DNA from: Bacteroidota bacterium
GTDB taxonomy: Bacteria > Bacteroidota > Bacteroidia > AKYH767-A > 2013-40CM-41-45
Assembly (NCBI GenBank): GCA_016708785.1
Contig: JADJFC010000003.1
Location: forward strand, 248,001-312,000
Reading direction: 5' to 3'
DNA length: 64,000 nucleotides
This document shows, in pieces, positions 9,029 through 19,800 of this stretch (the stretch's first letter is position 1; each line of letters opens with the position of its first letter). The notes under the pieces are model-generated. The model was not told where the DNA came from and did not search any database. It worked only from the letters and a program-made list of their open reading frames with translations. The position numbers and the translations under genes were made by a program.

Positions 9029-9824
9029 TTACGAATATGCTTTAGCTTCCTCCAATAAAAAAGGTGCAGATGCTTTCGGTTTAAGTTTTTTGCTTGAAAG
9101 ATAGTTTGGTGTTTTGAATTGTGAGCTAGTTTCGCCTGTTAAAGCATATATCTTCCAACCAATTTTGACAAAGAAAAAATTAGTTTTATGAGAATACACA
9201 GTTACTTTTTTGACTTTAAATACCCAATCCTTATAAAATTTTGAGTGGAGTGTTTTTGTTTTTGAAAACATACTGATAGAAAGAAATGAGAATGAGAAAG
9301 TGCTTATTGGTTTGTAATTGTCAGCAGGGAGTTTTGTCTTCTCGGTGTATTTCAGTAAGCCAAGATCTTTGTCATTAAGCAGAATAAAACTTGAAAATGC
9401 ACTGTAATATTGCTTACCTAAATTGCCCAATCCATGAGTGAAAAATCTTGCAATTGCTCTTACTCCTTTCTCAATACAAATTACTGATGCATTCAGAAGT
9501 AATTTTTCTTCTTTTTCATATGTTAACTTTGTTAAATCAACATCATCGCCAAATGAATAAATAAAGGTCTTGAATTGATCAAAGGGATTGAAATTTTGGT
9601 TTGTGCTTTCTAAAATGATTGAGTCAATGTAATAATATCGTTGTTGGATTGAAAAATCAGTAATAATTTTTAGAAACTCACGAAATGATTTATCATATAT
9701 TGCTTGAAATGAAAGAGGTTTGTTCTTTTAAGCTTTTTAATCCTGCTGAAATAAGTTTGAAAGAAGCTTCTATTTCTTCACTGACTGCGGCAACTTTATC
9801 AATTTCGTGCGATTTAGTATTCAT
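9029..9824 (-). CDS. Unknown protein, third gene of the Type IIG operon (frameshifted)
   Basis: Two frames make one gene. ATG 9824 begins MNTKSHEIDKVAAVSEEIEA and runs to a TGA near 9691. A second frame, open to 9029, reads FQAIYDKSFREFLKIITD and continues for about 220 residues. Removing one T (A on the plus strand) at 9712-9714 joins them as KEQTSSFQAIYDKSF, giving about 264 aa. The N-terminal 60 residues are helical with coiled-coil character; the rest alternates strands and helices, with a basic VFKVKKVTVYSHK segment and no recognised motif. It starts 9 bases after the second gene of the operon. I do not recognise the family. A partner role for the Type IIG enzyme or an independent defence function are both possible. 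Confidence 0.5.
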
Positions 9825-9833
9825 TTAAATATT

Positions 9834-11417
9834 TTATACATGTTGTGTCTTGTCCTTAAGCAATCGAATTTCAAGAGTATTTAATGTGAAAATTGATTTT
9901 GTAAATATTTCTGTTGCAACTTCTACATAATTGTCATCCCGTAAATTAAAATATTCAATTGCCTTCTTGCAAGCTTTATTGGCATTGCTGAAACTGTGGG
10001 AGAGCAAACCTGACCGTAAGTCCCAAAGTGTTCTTAAAAACAAAATCATATCTGGAATTTCAATGTCTTTAGATTTTAGGAATTTTTCGAGTTTGGTAAT
10101 ACCTTTATCGCCATTTTCCGATAAAGGGTTCTTCTCTAATTCCTTTTCGTTTAATCGATCAATAGTGAGCTTAGTAAGTGAAAGAACCTGTTCGCAAAAT
10201 GATTTCACATTATTTGAAGTTGGTAAATGCAAAGAAGTGAAAATGTGTTCATCTTGCTTCGCTAAAGGCTTGTAAAATTCCCAGCCAAATTCTTTTTCCC
10301 AGTTTGAATTAAATTATTTATATTTATACTTAAAGAAAAGATCGGGCGTTTCAGGATGCTCAACCCAACTTCCTTCAATCATTGTTTTGTAATATGTGCT
10401 ACTAATCCCGCCTTGAGGTGAAATGTTGTATTGTTTCCAATGAAGTTGTTCTTTATATGGCAACATTCCCAATTCAGTCAGAAAAACAGGAACAAATTTT
10501 TCCACATTGTTATCAATCTTCAATGAAAAGAAGTTTGAACTTACTCTCCAGCTATCAACTTTATACTTTATCGGGTCGTTGTAATACTTATCTAAAACTT
10601 CTTTTTTAAAATAAGTCAGAACAAAATGATTCTTGTCATCCTTTTTGCATTCCTCCAAAATCTCATTTCCGTCTTTGTCATAACCTGTAATGAATTTTTC
10701 ATAAGTCTGATTTTCGTAATCAAAGTGATAACTCTTTTTACTTCGATCTGGGTTGAGAATCACTTTCCCGCGCACCCAACTTTGACTTTTCCCAATGATA
10801 GAACGAATGTAGCAATTGTAAAAGCTGTTTTCAGTTTGGCAATCTTTGTCTAAAGGTTCAACATTCAATTCTGCAAGACTTTTGCTGTCTAGTCGCATAA
10901 AGTCAAAACAAATTGAGAAATACATATTCCTAATTGAAATGTATTCAATTAAATATCTCAATTTGACTTTTATTTTCTTTGGCTCAACTATAATAACTTC
11001 ATCAAGGTCGCCAACTTCATCGATGAAATAAAATTTGCGATTCTGCTTATCCCTTCCTTTTTCGTATAAATTGAAATAGAGAACAAACTCTTCTGAAATA
11101 TCTAAATAAGACTCATGTCCTCCACTGAAGTTAAAATGCTTGGAAAAAAGAAATGGTTCAATTCCCTTTTCACCATACGTCTGGTATTTGCCATTTCCCC
11201 AAATAGTGGGTTTCCCTTCGCTTCCATATTGAATGACCCAATTAGTATCTTGACGATATTTTTCAACTCTTTCGGAATCAACAAGACAACAATAAACTAG
11301 ATTTTGATCATCGATATTTGGCTGATAACTTTCATAAACAGTTGCCCAGCCTTCTTTTATAAAAGAGGCTTCAATCAATTTTATTTTATCTGATAGTAAA
11401 AATGTTTCTCTACCCAT
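9834..11417 (-). CDS. Unknown protein, second gene of the Type IIG operon (in-frame TAA)
   Basis: ATG 11417 (MGRETFLLSDKIKLIEA) gives 367 residues to a TAA at 10314-10316. The same frame continues past it without any start codon for 28 codons and reads FNSNWEKEFGWEFYKPL, then on to a natural stop at 9834. The sequence after the stop looks as coding as that before it, so I treat the whole as one gene of about 526 codons interrupted by one nonsense codon. The ATG overlaps the end of the upstream restriction gene by eight bases. The protein is rich in aromatic and charged residues, its last 130 residues are helical, and I recognise no domain. If the TAA is real, the product is a 367-aa truncated protein. 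Confidence 0.55.
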
Positions 11418-14358
11418 TTCCTTCTACAATTTTTATTTCCTCTTCTGTTAAATCGTAAAGTTGATATACCATTTGATTTAACCTGTTTTCGAAAAAGTCA
11501 ATTTTGCCTTGTATTTGAGAAACTTGAGTAGAAAGTTTTGCTTCACTGTTTTGCTGATTGAGTTGTAAAAGTTGGTTTACCAACTTTTCAATTTAGATTT
11601 TCAATTTGACATTTCTTGAAATAGGTATTGTCTCTAAATACTGCCTTATAAATCTGAAATATCCGCCTTGGATTGAACTACTAATTTTTGAATAGTAGTA
11701 TTGAACAAGGTTGGAGTTCAAAATACCTAATAAAAATTTATCATTAACAGGAATAATGTATGCAGTGTTTACACAATAGAAATTTTTATCGTCGTACAGT
11801 GCCTGCATGCTTAATGCTATATCTGGAATCATAATTTTTGGCTTTCCAAATTCTTCATAGTAGTCACAAGCCCGAAGTTCCCACCAAAAATCCCCCTTAT
11901 CTTGCCTTTTCTCACAAGCTTCCTTAAAAGGTTTTAAATGATTTGCTATTGCTGAATAGTTTTCTTGTAACCACTTCCAAGCGTTCTTCGGATTTTTCCC
12001 TTTGTCGTTTGTAAATCCTTTTGGAATTGAAATCAAAAATTTGTCACTGACTGGTGTTTGGTAACGTTTAATATCTCTGCCTCCTAAAAAAGGTTTTATT
12101 AATTCAGCACTGCTTTTATGTTCATTGACTAATTTTTCTTTCGTTGCTTCATTAATTACAAATGCTTCATTAAAACCAGTTTTTATTCCATAATAAATTT
12201 TTTCTTTTACATATTTTCCTAATGGAATTCCCACTTGAATGAGTTTATTTAATAGATTTTGTTCTAGATCGGATGAAAGATTCCAGCCGATATTATTCAA
12301 AGAATTTTGTTCTAAAGCAATCTTATTTTCCGAAACATATTTTTCCAAGCTCTCAAACTGCAATGTCTTTACATTGACTACTGTGATTTGTTTTTCACTT
12401 TTACCGTTTCCACAAATAAAAATGCAAGGGTAAGTCGAAACATTTTGAAAAACTGGTAAATCACCAAAGTCAATAATTTGCTTTATGTTTTGATTTTTTA
12501 CCCACTTTCGTAAAGGTTCTCCGTAATTTGCTCTCATCCATTTATTGGCCACAATAATTCCAAACAAACCTTTCTCATTTAATAATTCAATTCCTCTTTC
12601 AAAAAAATAGGTGTATAAATCTGCAACAGAATGATACACTTTATATTTTTTGAGAAAATAATTTTTCTGTGTACCTAACAATTCTTGACGAACATAAGGT
12701 GGATTTCCAATTACAACATCGAATCCGCCTTTCTTAAGCACTTCTTCAAAATTGCTTTTCCAACTGAAAGGTTTAACTTTTTTCTCCTCACCAAAATCAA
12801 GTTCTCCCCCGTAAAAGTCCGTATCAACTAAACTATTCCCATCCTTTATATTACTATCCAGCGTAGGCAAAACCCTTTCATTAAACAACTTCATTTGCGA
12901 AGCAATGCTAGCTTCTGTTTCTCCTTCAAGACATTTCAATAGCAGGCTTAGCTTTGTTACTTCGACTGCATTTACATCAATATCGACACCGAAAATATTG
13001 TTAAGAAGGATTCTTTTCTTTTCGCTTGTTGTGAGATGTCCATCCGGAGTAAGAGGATTGCCTTTAGTACCTTTAGAAACCTTTCCGTTGTCTGTGTAAT
13101 AGTCTTTGTGCCAATCTAACAAATACTGATATGCGCCAATAAGAAAGCTTCCACTACCGCAAGCAGGATCAACTATTTTTATTGTACTTATCTCTTTTGG
13201 AGTTTTGTTTTCAGTGAGTTTTCCGACAGTATTTTTTACAATATATTCTACGATGTATTGAGGTGTGTAATAAACTCCACCCGCTTTCCGTACTTCCGGC
13301 TTTTCTTCGATATGAGCACGATGAGCTTTGTCAATTTTTATTTGTTTTCCTAAAAATTGTTCATAAGCACTTCCCAAAATTTCTACTGATAAAACTGAAA
13401 ACTCATATGGGCTTTCAGGATAATATAGTTCATTGATTATTGTCTTTAAAACTTTGTTGTCAACCGAAAGCGTCTTACTTATTTTATCCTTTTTAAAATC
13501 GAATAACCCTGAATTATATTTATCGTCAGCTTGTTGAAATTGGTGAAACAGGTTTTTGTAAAAATCGCCTTGCTTAATTGTTAGTTGCAAATTCCCGTAT
13601 GGTTCAATGCTTCTGTCTTCTGCAATTCTGAGAAAAATAATTCTGTCAATTGTTTGTTGAACAACGAAATTTATTTCGTCTTCATTAAGATCTTTATTGT
13701 TCCAACTTATCGAAGTTGCCAGATATGTTCTCCAGCTATCCAGAGATTGCAGAAATTCTTTGTCAACTGTTGCAGTTCCTTTTTTATTTAGATTGCCTTG
13801 AACAAATTTGTCAAAACTTCCTTTCAGAACTCTTTCTTTACTGAACGTGTCCCAAATAAAATCAAACTCTTTCAGGTATTCACGAAAAGTTAAATACTTT
13901 ACCCTTGCTACTGATGATTTGTCTGTCGGTAATGGTTTCTTCGTGCAATCATAAATAGCAAACTCTTCAAAGTCGGTAATAATACTGATCGGTAACTTAG
14001 CGCTCCATCCATATCTTCGCACTTGGTATGCAGGTTGAATTTCTACTTTTACGTCAACATTCGGTTTCTTAGCTTCAACAAAGAACAGTCTCTTGCCACC
14101 GACTAATCGAAAAGAATAGTCCGGTGCTTTGGTCGCTTTGCCGACTTTTACTCTGTCTTCGTGAATTACTTCCCGATAACTTTCAGCGTAACCATTTTCG
14201 TTGTCTATATCCCAGCCAAGAGCTTTGAAAAAAGGGTCAATAAAGTCCCTTCGTGTAAGTGTCTCATTATAGTCGGCCTTCTTGTATGATGCATATTGCT
14301 CTTCAAAGCGTTCAACTAGTTCAGCAATTTTTTTAAGTGCGGTTTCTTTTGTTAACAT
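11410..14358 (-). CDS. Type IIG restriction-modification enzyme (nuclease-methyltransferase fusion), in-frame TAA near the end
   Basis: One polypeptide carries cutting and adenine-methylating functions. Residues 79-97 hold the PD-(D/E)XK nuclease core (PDYSF...FFVEAKKP; D80, E95, K97). The gamma-type N6-adenine methyltransferase follows: VYYTP at 362-366, motif I DPACGSGSF at 397-405, and motif IV NPPY at 552-555. The C-terminal part is a TaqI-like target recognition domain. The frame reads to a TAA at 11593-11595 (921 aa), but the same frame continues IEKLVNQLLQLNQQN...QMVYQLYDLTEEEI, the usual C-terminal coiled coil of this family, and ends at 11410, overlapping the next gene. About 982 codons in all. 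A TATATTTG box lies just upstream. First gene of a three-gene operon. Confidence 0.85.
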
Positions 14359-14375
14359 TTTATAAATAGATGTTT

Positions 14376-14383
14376 CAAATATA
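14376..14383 (-). promoter_or_regulatory. -7 box for the Type IIG operon
   Basis: The reverse complement reads TATATTTG, a full match to the Bacteroidota TAnnTTTG consensus, ending 17 bases upstream of the ATG at 14358. No clear -33 element is visible. This implies a very short leader for the restriction operon. Confidence 0.5.
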
Positions 14384-14935
14384 GGGATTCGGTATTTTAT
14401 CTGGCGTTAAATCACTAATGGTGATTATTGAATGTAAAATCGTGTTTTACTATTAATGAAGGACATATTCATTACTATTCCGGCAACCTGCAATGCAAAG
14501 TCAAGTTCAATTGAGTCAAAAGTGTCATTTTTTGCCTGAATTTGTCGATTCGCGTTTGAAATTTGTCTGTAAATGTCATTTACAAAACTGTAAAGTGTCT
14601 AAAGAGTCAATTTTTTTATTAGTTAAAGGTCAATCTACATTAAATTTTCACTCTTTCGGGTGAAACACTTCAGAATTTTTAATTATATGTTCTTTTTATT
14701 GCTATTTTTTGAAAAAATTAGCGGTTTAGGTCAATTTTCTAATTGATTTCAGAAGATTTTTCCGGGATTTGTGTGAAATTTCTGATTGCGGGATTTATTT
14801 TTCGCCATTATAACTGACTCAAATATTGACCGGAAGCTTTTTAATCATCAGGCCAAGTCTATGGATTTATTGGATTAATGATTCAATGTCTTATTTGGTC
14901 AGCAAAAGAAGTAGCGTTTGGGCGTTGTCATTTCT

Positions 14936-15140
14936 TTGCTCTCGCAAAGAGAAAAAAGGCAATTTAAAATCGTTTTATTTCGAACTTCTGGTATAGCCAA
15001 TTGTACATCAAAAGGAAAGTTTAATTCTTTGTTAATTTTGATTTGTCAATGGGTCCAATTCTTTCTTGGAATATTTCAGAATAAATATTTATTAGGATAA
15101 CTTTTTGTCAAAATTATCTTTACATTTGAAAATCATTTTC
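14936..15140 (+). repeat. Upstream duplication, copy 1 (about 200 bp)
   Basis: This stretch aligns with 15235-15440, about 299 bases further on. Shared words in the same order include TTGCTCT, CAATTTAAAAT-like, AATTGTACATCAAA, TTGTTAATTTTGA, CAATTCTTTC, AATATTTATT and the promoter-like TTTACATTTG/TTTACAATTG. The remainder of 14384-14935 is non-coding AT-rich sequence in which I see nothing else. Copy 1 has TACATTTG at 15121-15128 but no gene immediately downstream, so it may be a vestigial promoter. Confidence 0.6.
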
Positions 15141-15234
15141 AGGACCCACTCCTAAAGTACGAATTGAGTTATTGTTTTAATGAATAATATTGCTGTATAA
15201 ATTCTGATTGAAAGTAAAAGTGTTTAGACAAATT

Positions 15235-15440
15235 TTGCTCTTGTAATGAGGAAAAGGTAATTTAAAATTAATTATTTTGAACAGTTGGTCAAGCAAATTG
15301 TACATCAAATGAAAAGTCGAGTTTAATCTATTGTTAATTTTGAATAGCCAATGGTTTCAATTCTTTCACGGAATAAATCAGAAAGAATATTTATTGGAAT
15401 AACCTCTAGTCAAAAATATTTTTACAATTGGTCATCATTG
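15235..15440 (+). repeat. Upstream duplication, copy 2, carrying the promoter of the T9SS genes
   Basis: Second copy of the 14936 repeat. At the same relative place it has TACAATTG (15423-15430), a one-base departure from TAnnTTTG, about 45 bases before the likely TTG start at 15476. It therefore probably provides the promoter for the 15476-23913 pair of secreted proteins. Confidence 0.55.
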
Positions 15441-15475
15441 TCCATTTGATTAACTTATTATTAATATCAAACACA

Positions 15476-16870
15476 TTGAAAAGTCTGAAGAAAAAAATCT
15501 CGATATTGTTTTTGTTTTTCGGCTTGAGTCAATTTGCATTCTGTCAGCAAATAGAATTTTACAAGCATTTTTCGAGCAACTACGAATTATCTTTTTCAAG
15601 CATTATTAAAGTTCACGATGGTGGACTCGTAGTCGTAGGTCAAGCATTTGCGACTAATGGTGGCAATTATTTTTATGTAAAAACTGATTCACTCGGAAAT
15701 GAATTGTGGAGGAATACAGGGACGTATTTCAATGGTAGTCTTGATTCCTCAAATATCCTTTATGATGTTATTGAAACTGTCGATCATAAATTTATTATGT
15801 GTGGGATGCTTACGACTTATTCACCCTATAAAGAACAAATTCTTCTATTATGTGTCGATAGTTTAGGAGCGGTTCTTTGGACAAGATTAGATTCGCTTCC
15901 TTTTGCTTATACTTCAGATAGGCAAATTATAGGTTTAAGTAATGGTGATTTTTATACCGTTGGGAATAAATTTGACACCATCCCTAAATTATACATCGAA
16001 AAACATTTTTCAAATGGAGATACCGTATGGACAAAAGATATTTCATTTGATCCATATTCTGCTATTGGATTGAGAATAATTAATAAAGACAATCAACTTT
16101 TTACTACGGGAATGCTGCTTGATACTGTAGGTTCTAAATATTGGGCTTTTGTAGTTAAGTTAGATACATCCGGAAATGTCCTCAATACTATTCAATTTAT
16201 AGATAGTGGTTCAGTACGGCCACTAAATTTATGCTTGTTTGATTCTGTCTTATATATTCCATTTTTTAAATCTTCAATAGCAGGTCCGCTAACTTCCATT
16301 GTTAGTTACGATCTTTCGCTTAATGAATTAGGGAGATCTGATTTTCCAAGCATGGATTATTGCAACCTTATTAATGATAGTACCTTTCTATCCACAATGC
16401 CCGGTATAACATTCCATAAAGGTAATTTAACAGGGGATACTATTTGGGACTATCAGCTTATTGAGCCCGATGGACTTGTTGCAGCCATCACATTTGACAC
16501 ACTAGGTTGTGGATACGCGATAGGAAGAATTGATGATGGATCAAGTTCTTCAACTGGCTTCATAATTAAGATTTGTGATTCATTAATTACTACAAATATG
16601 AATACTGAATTGCTATCTGAAGATTCTGGAGTAATTATTTATCCTAATCCTAGTGGCCGTAGGATTATTATTAGAATTCCAAAAGAATTAAAAATTACAA
16701 GCGAATTAGAATTCAACCTATTTGATAGCACAGGACAAATTGTTTATACCAATCAGCATTTAATGAAAACGGAGACCGTTTTAGAATTTCCAGAACTGAC
16801 TTCAGCGCTTTATTATTATGTTCTTAAAAACGACAGTATACATTTAACAGGAAAAATAATCATAAACTAA
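15476..16870 (+). CDS. Secreted protein with T9SS type A sorting domain
   Basis: No ATG is available at the front; TTG at 15476 begins LKSLKKKISILFLFFGLSQF, a good signal peptide cleaved near FAFC-QQ, so I start there (an earlier TTG at 15428 would add residues before the signal). The body has repeats with the pattern D(S/T)xGNxLW, as in D-S-L-G-N-E-L-W and D-S-L-G-A-V-L-W, typical of beta-propeller-like secreted proteins of Bacteroidota. The last 80 residues are a sorting domain: IIYPNPSGRRIIIRI, LFDSTGQIVY and a final GKIIIN. It is exported by the Sec and T9SS systems and probably surface-attached or released. The next gene starts 11 bases later, so the two are co-transcribed. Confidence 0.75.
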   Translation: MKSLKKKISILFLFFGLSQFAFCQQIEFYKHFSSNYELSFSSIIKVHDGGLVVVGQAFATNGGNYFYVKTDSLGNELWRNTGTYFNGSLDSSNILYDVIETVDHKFIMCGMLTTYSPYKEQILLLCVDSLGAVLWTRLDSLPFAYTSDRQIIGLSNGDFYTVGNKFDTIPKLYIEKHFSNGDTVWTKDISFDPYSAIGLRIINKDNQLFTTGMLLDTVGSKYWAFVVKLDTSGNVLNTIQFIDSGSVRPLNLCLFDSVLYIPFFKSSIAGPLTSIVSYDLSLNELGRSDFPSMDYCNLINDSTFLSTMPGITFHKGNLTGDTIWDYQLIEPDGLVAAITFDTLGCGYAIGRIDDGSSSSTGFIIKICDSLITTNMNTELLSEDSGVIIYPNPSGRRIIIRIPKELKITSELEFNLFDSTGQIVYTNQHLMKTETVLEFPELTSALYYYVLKNDSIHLTGKIIIN

Positions 16871-16881
16871 AAATTATTGAT

Positions 16882-19800
16882 ATGAAAAAACTGAGTTCAA
16901 TTGTATTGCAACTTTTACTTCTGTTTTGGTTTAATACCACATTCGGTCAATGCGGAATTCCTACTGGAGCTACCACTTTATCAGCCTCGACCAATTCTGT
17001 AAGCCTTACATGGACAGCTGTTTCCGGGGCTCTTTCATATAATGTACAATATCGTATAGTAGGTACAACCACCTGGTCGAGTGCAACCACATCATCTGCA
17101 TTAATCACTTTAACAGGCCTTACTCCCGTAACTGGCTACGAGTGGCAGGTACAGGCAATTTGTTCGTCTGGATCATCTGCGTATTCTGCAACAACAATAA
17201 CGGCAACAGCAATTGTGATGGGGCAAGATCGAATGATAATGGTAGAAGTATTTGGAAGTAATATTTTTGCAATTGATGAACAAGGGGGAACTACATTTCA
17301 ACGACAAATTGACTTAATAAATTATTGCCAAAGTCATGGAATAAAGACTTTAATTCTTTATAAAATTTACAAGGCAGATAATTCAACAATAGTAAAGGGT
17401 TCAGTTATCTCAAGTCCCACGAGCAGTCTGAATAGTGGACAACAGGCAATGGAAACGAAATTGAGAAATTTTGTAATTTCAGCTCATGCAGCGGGTGTAA
17501 CTAAAGTAGCAATTCAAGCAAGCCCTGCTAGCGCTTCAACAATTCCTACAACAATATTTGATAACGTAAACCAATATAACAAACGTGCCCTTATCATTAA
17601 TCCTACAGGGAATGCGTGTATCGATATGCTATATATTGAATCTGACTGGTGGTATAGTTCTGATTGCCAGCCATGCGCTGCAATTACTGATTGGAATGAT
17701 TGGTTTACACCCGGGATGATTGCAATGCATCAAGCAAAATTAACTGCAGGAACCACTCCTGGACCTTACTGGCCACTTGTTACCGGAACGTATATTAGTA
17801 ATCTTAATACATTAAACTCATCTGGGGTAAGCCCACAAGCTATTGCAAATGCAATGGATGGTAATATAGACATCATTTATATTGAAGAATATTTTCCTGC
17901 ACATCCAGTTAGTGGCAATGATTTTGATGATGCCAATCCATTTTTTAGTAGGGATGCGTCCTTGGGTCAACGTTTTTTTGTCTTTTCAAACAACACAATT
18001 CCCTCAATAACAATCCCGCTATTTTCCGCTGAGGCGTCATCAAATTCCGGCAATAATTTTTTTGGAGATAACATGTTAAATGCTGACAACTTTTGCTTTA
18101 AGCAAGGGGGAACTTGTTATTCATTAGATGATTTTAAAAATAGATTTGAAACAGATTATAACACAATAGTCAACCCTTATAGTGAATCGGCAGGTTCTTC
18201 TCACGCCACACAAACAATGAATCAAATTATTGCTTCTTCCAGTGTGCCCAATATAATTAATAATTCAGGTGTTGGCTGGTTTAAATTTGGATGTATGCCC
18301 GATGCAAGACACCTAATTTCGCTTCCTGCGGACCAATTAGATATTCGCACTTGCAATATTACTCTTCAAGCAGATGAAATTGTAACTAATACAACTCATA
18401 ATTCCTCAAATTATTCGATCCCCAATTGGTTGAATGATCCTTCTCATGGTATTGGAACTAATGCAAGTCCTGTTTCTTATAAATGGTATAAGAACGGTGT
18501 TGACCAAGGAATTAGCACTCCTACCTGTACCTTGCAAGTTACTAATGGTGTTGAAGATATTTGGACTGCGGAAATTGAATTTGATGACCCCAATAGTGAT
18601 GCAATATTTAATAATTTAAAGCTCAGAGATGATATTCATGTTAAAGGTTATACTCCTAGCCTAAGTATATCAGCAGATGTAACTACAATTTGCCCAAACT
18701 CTGTTGTAACATTTACTCCGACTTCAGATGGCGTAAATCCAAGTTACGAATGGTTTATAAATGGAGCTTCGAAGGGTTTTGCAAATATATTTCAAACCAA
18801 TGAAATAGACGCTACTGCTGATGTAACAGCTATTATGACCTCAGATGCATTATGTTCAGGTAATTTGACTACTAATTCTAATACCATAACGATTTCAGTT
18901 TTTTCAACGACACCACCAACAATTATTAGTTTGAATAACAATTATTGTTCAAACGATGCTTCAGTAACATTGCAAGGGAATCCGCCAGGCGGAATATTTT
19001 CAATTGATGGAACAACAGCTTCAGAGTTGAATCCTGGAATTTTAGCGATTAGCCCGCATGATGTAGTGTACACAAGCATTGATGGTAATAGTTGCTCAAC
19101 TTCTGTTACTCAAAATGTTGTTATTAATGATCTGCCACCTGTAATTGTACCTACTTCTCCTGTTGATGTGTGTGTAAATGAAACTGCATTTAATTTAAAT
19201 TCAAATATAAATCCTAATCCTTCTTCTGGAGACTTTTCGGGGAGTAACGTGTCTCTTAATGGAAGTACTTTTGAGTATAATGCAAATGCAGCCGGAACTG
19301 GAACACACGTTATACAATATTTGTATACAGATCCAGGAACAAGTTGTACGAGAACTAGTGACATTACAATGAATGTGACACCAAATTCATATAATCCAAG
19401 TTTTACATTTAGTGCGAGTGCGTTAGTACTAAACATAGGACAGCAAACAACCTTATCATTTAATTTGTCGCCCGCTCCGTCATGTGCAACAGGAACTGTT
19501 CAACTATGGTGGCGCCATGATCCAATTGGAGTAAATACCACGCATCTACTACAAAATATTCCATGTCCGCCTTGCACTTTAGATATTGTTCCTTCTGGTT
19601 TTAGTGCTGGAGGCGATGATTTTATTGAAAATGACGAATTGTATTTAGTGTATATCCCTTGTGATTGCGCAGCCGCTCAAGAATTCACTTCGAATTCGTT
19701 AGCGGTATCTTTTTCACCTGGTTGCTATTTTCCTACAGATATTTTTATCAGCGACATCAACTATGCTACTTGTCCAAATTACGACAATGGCTCAGTAACA

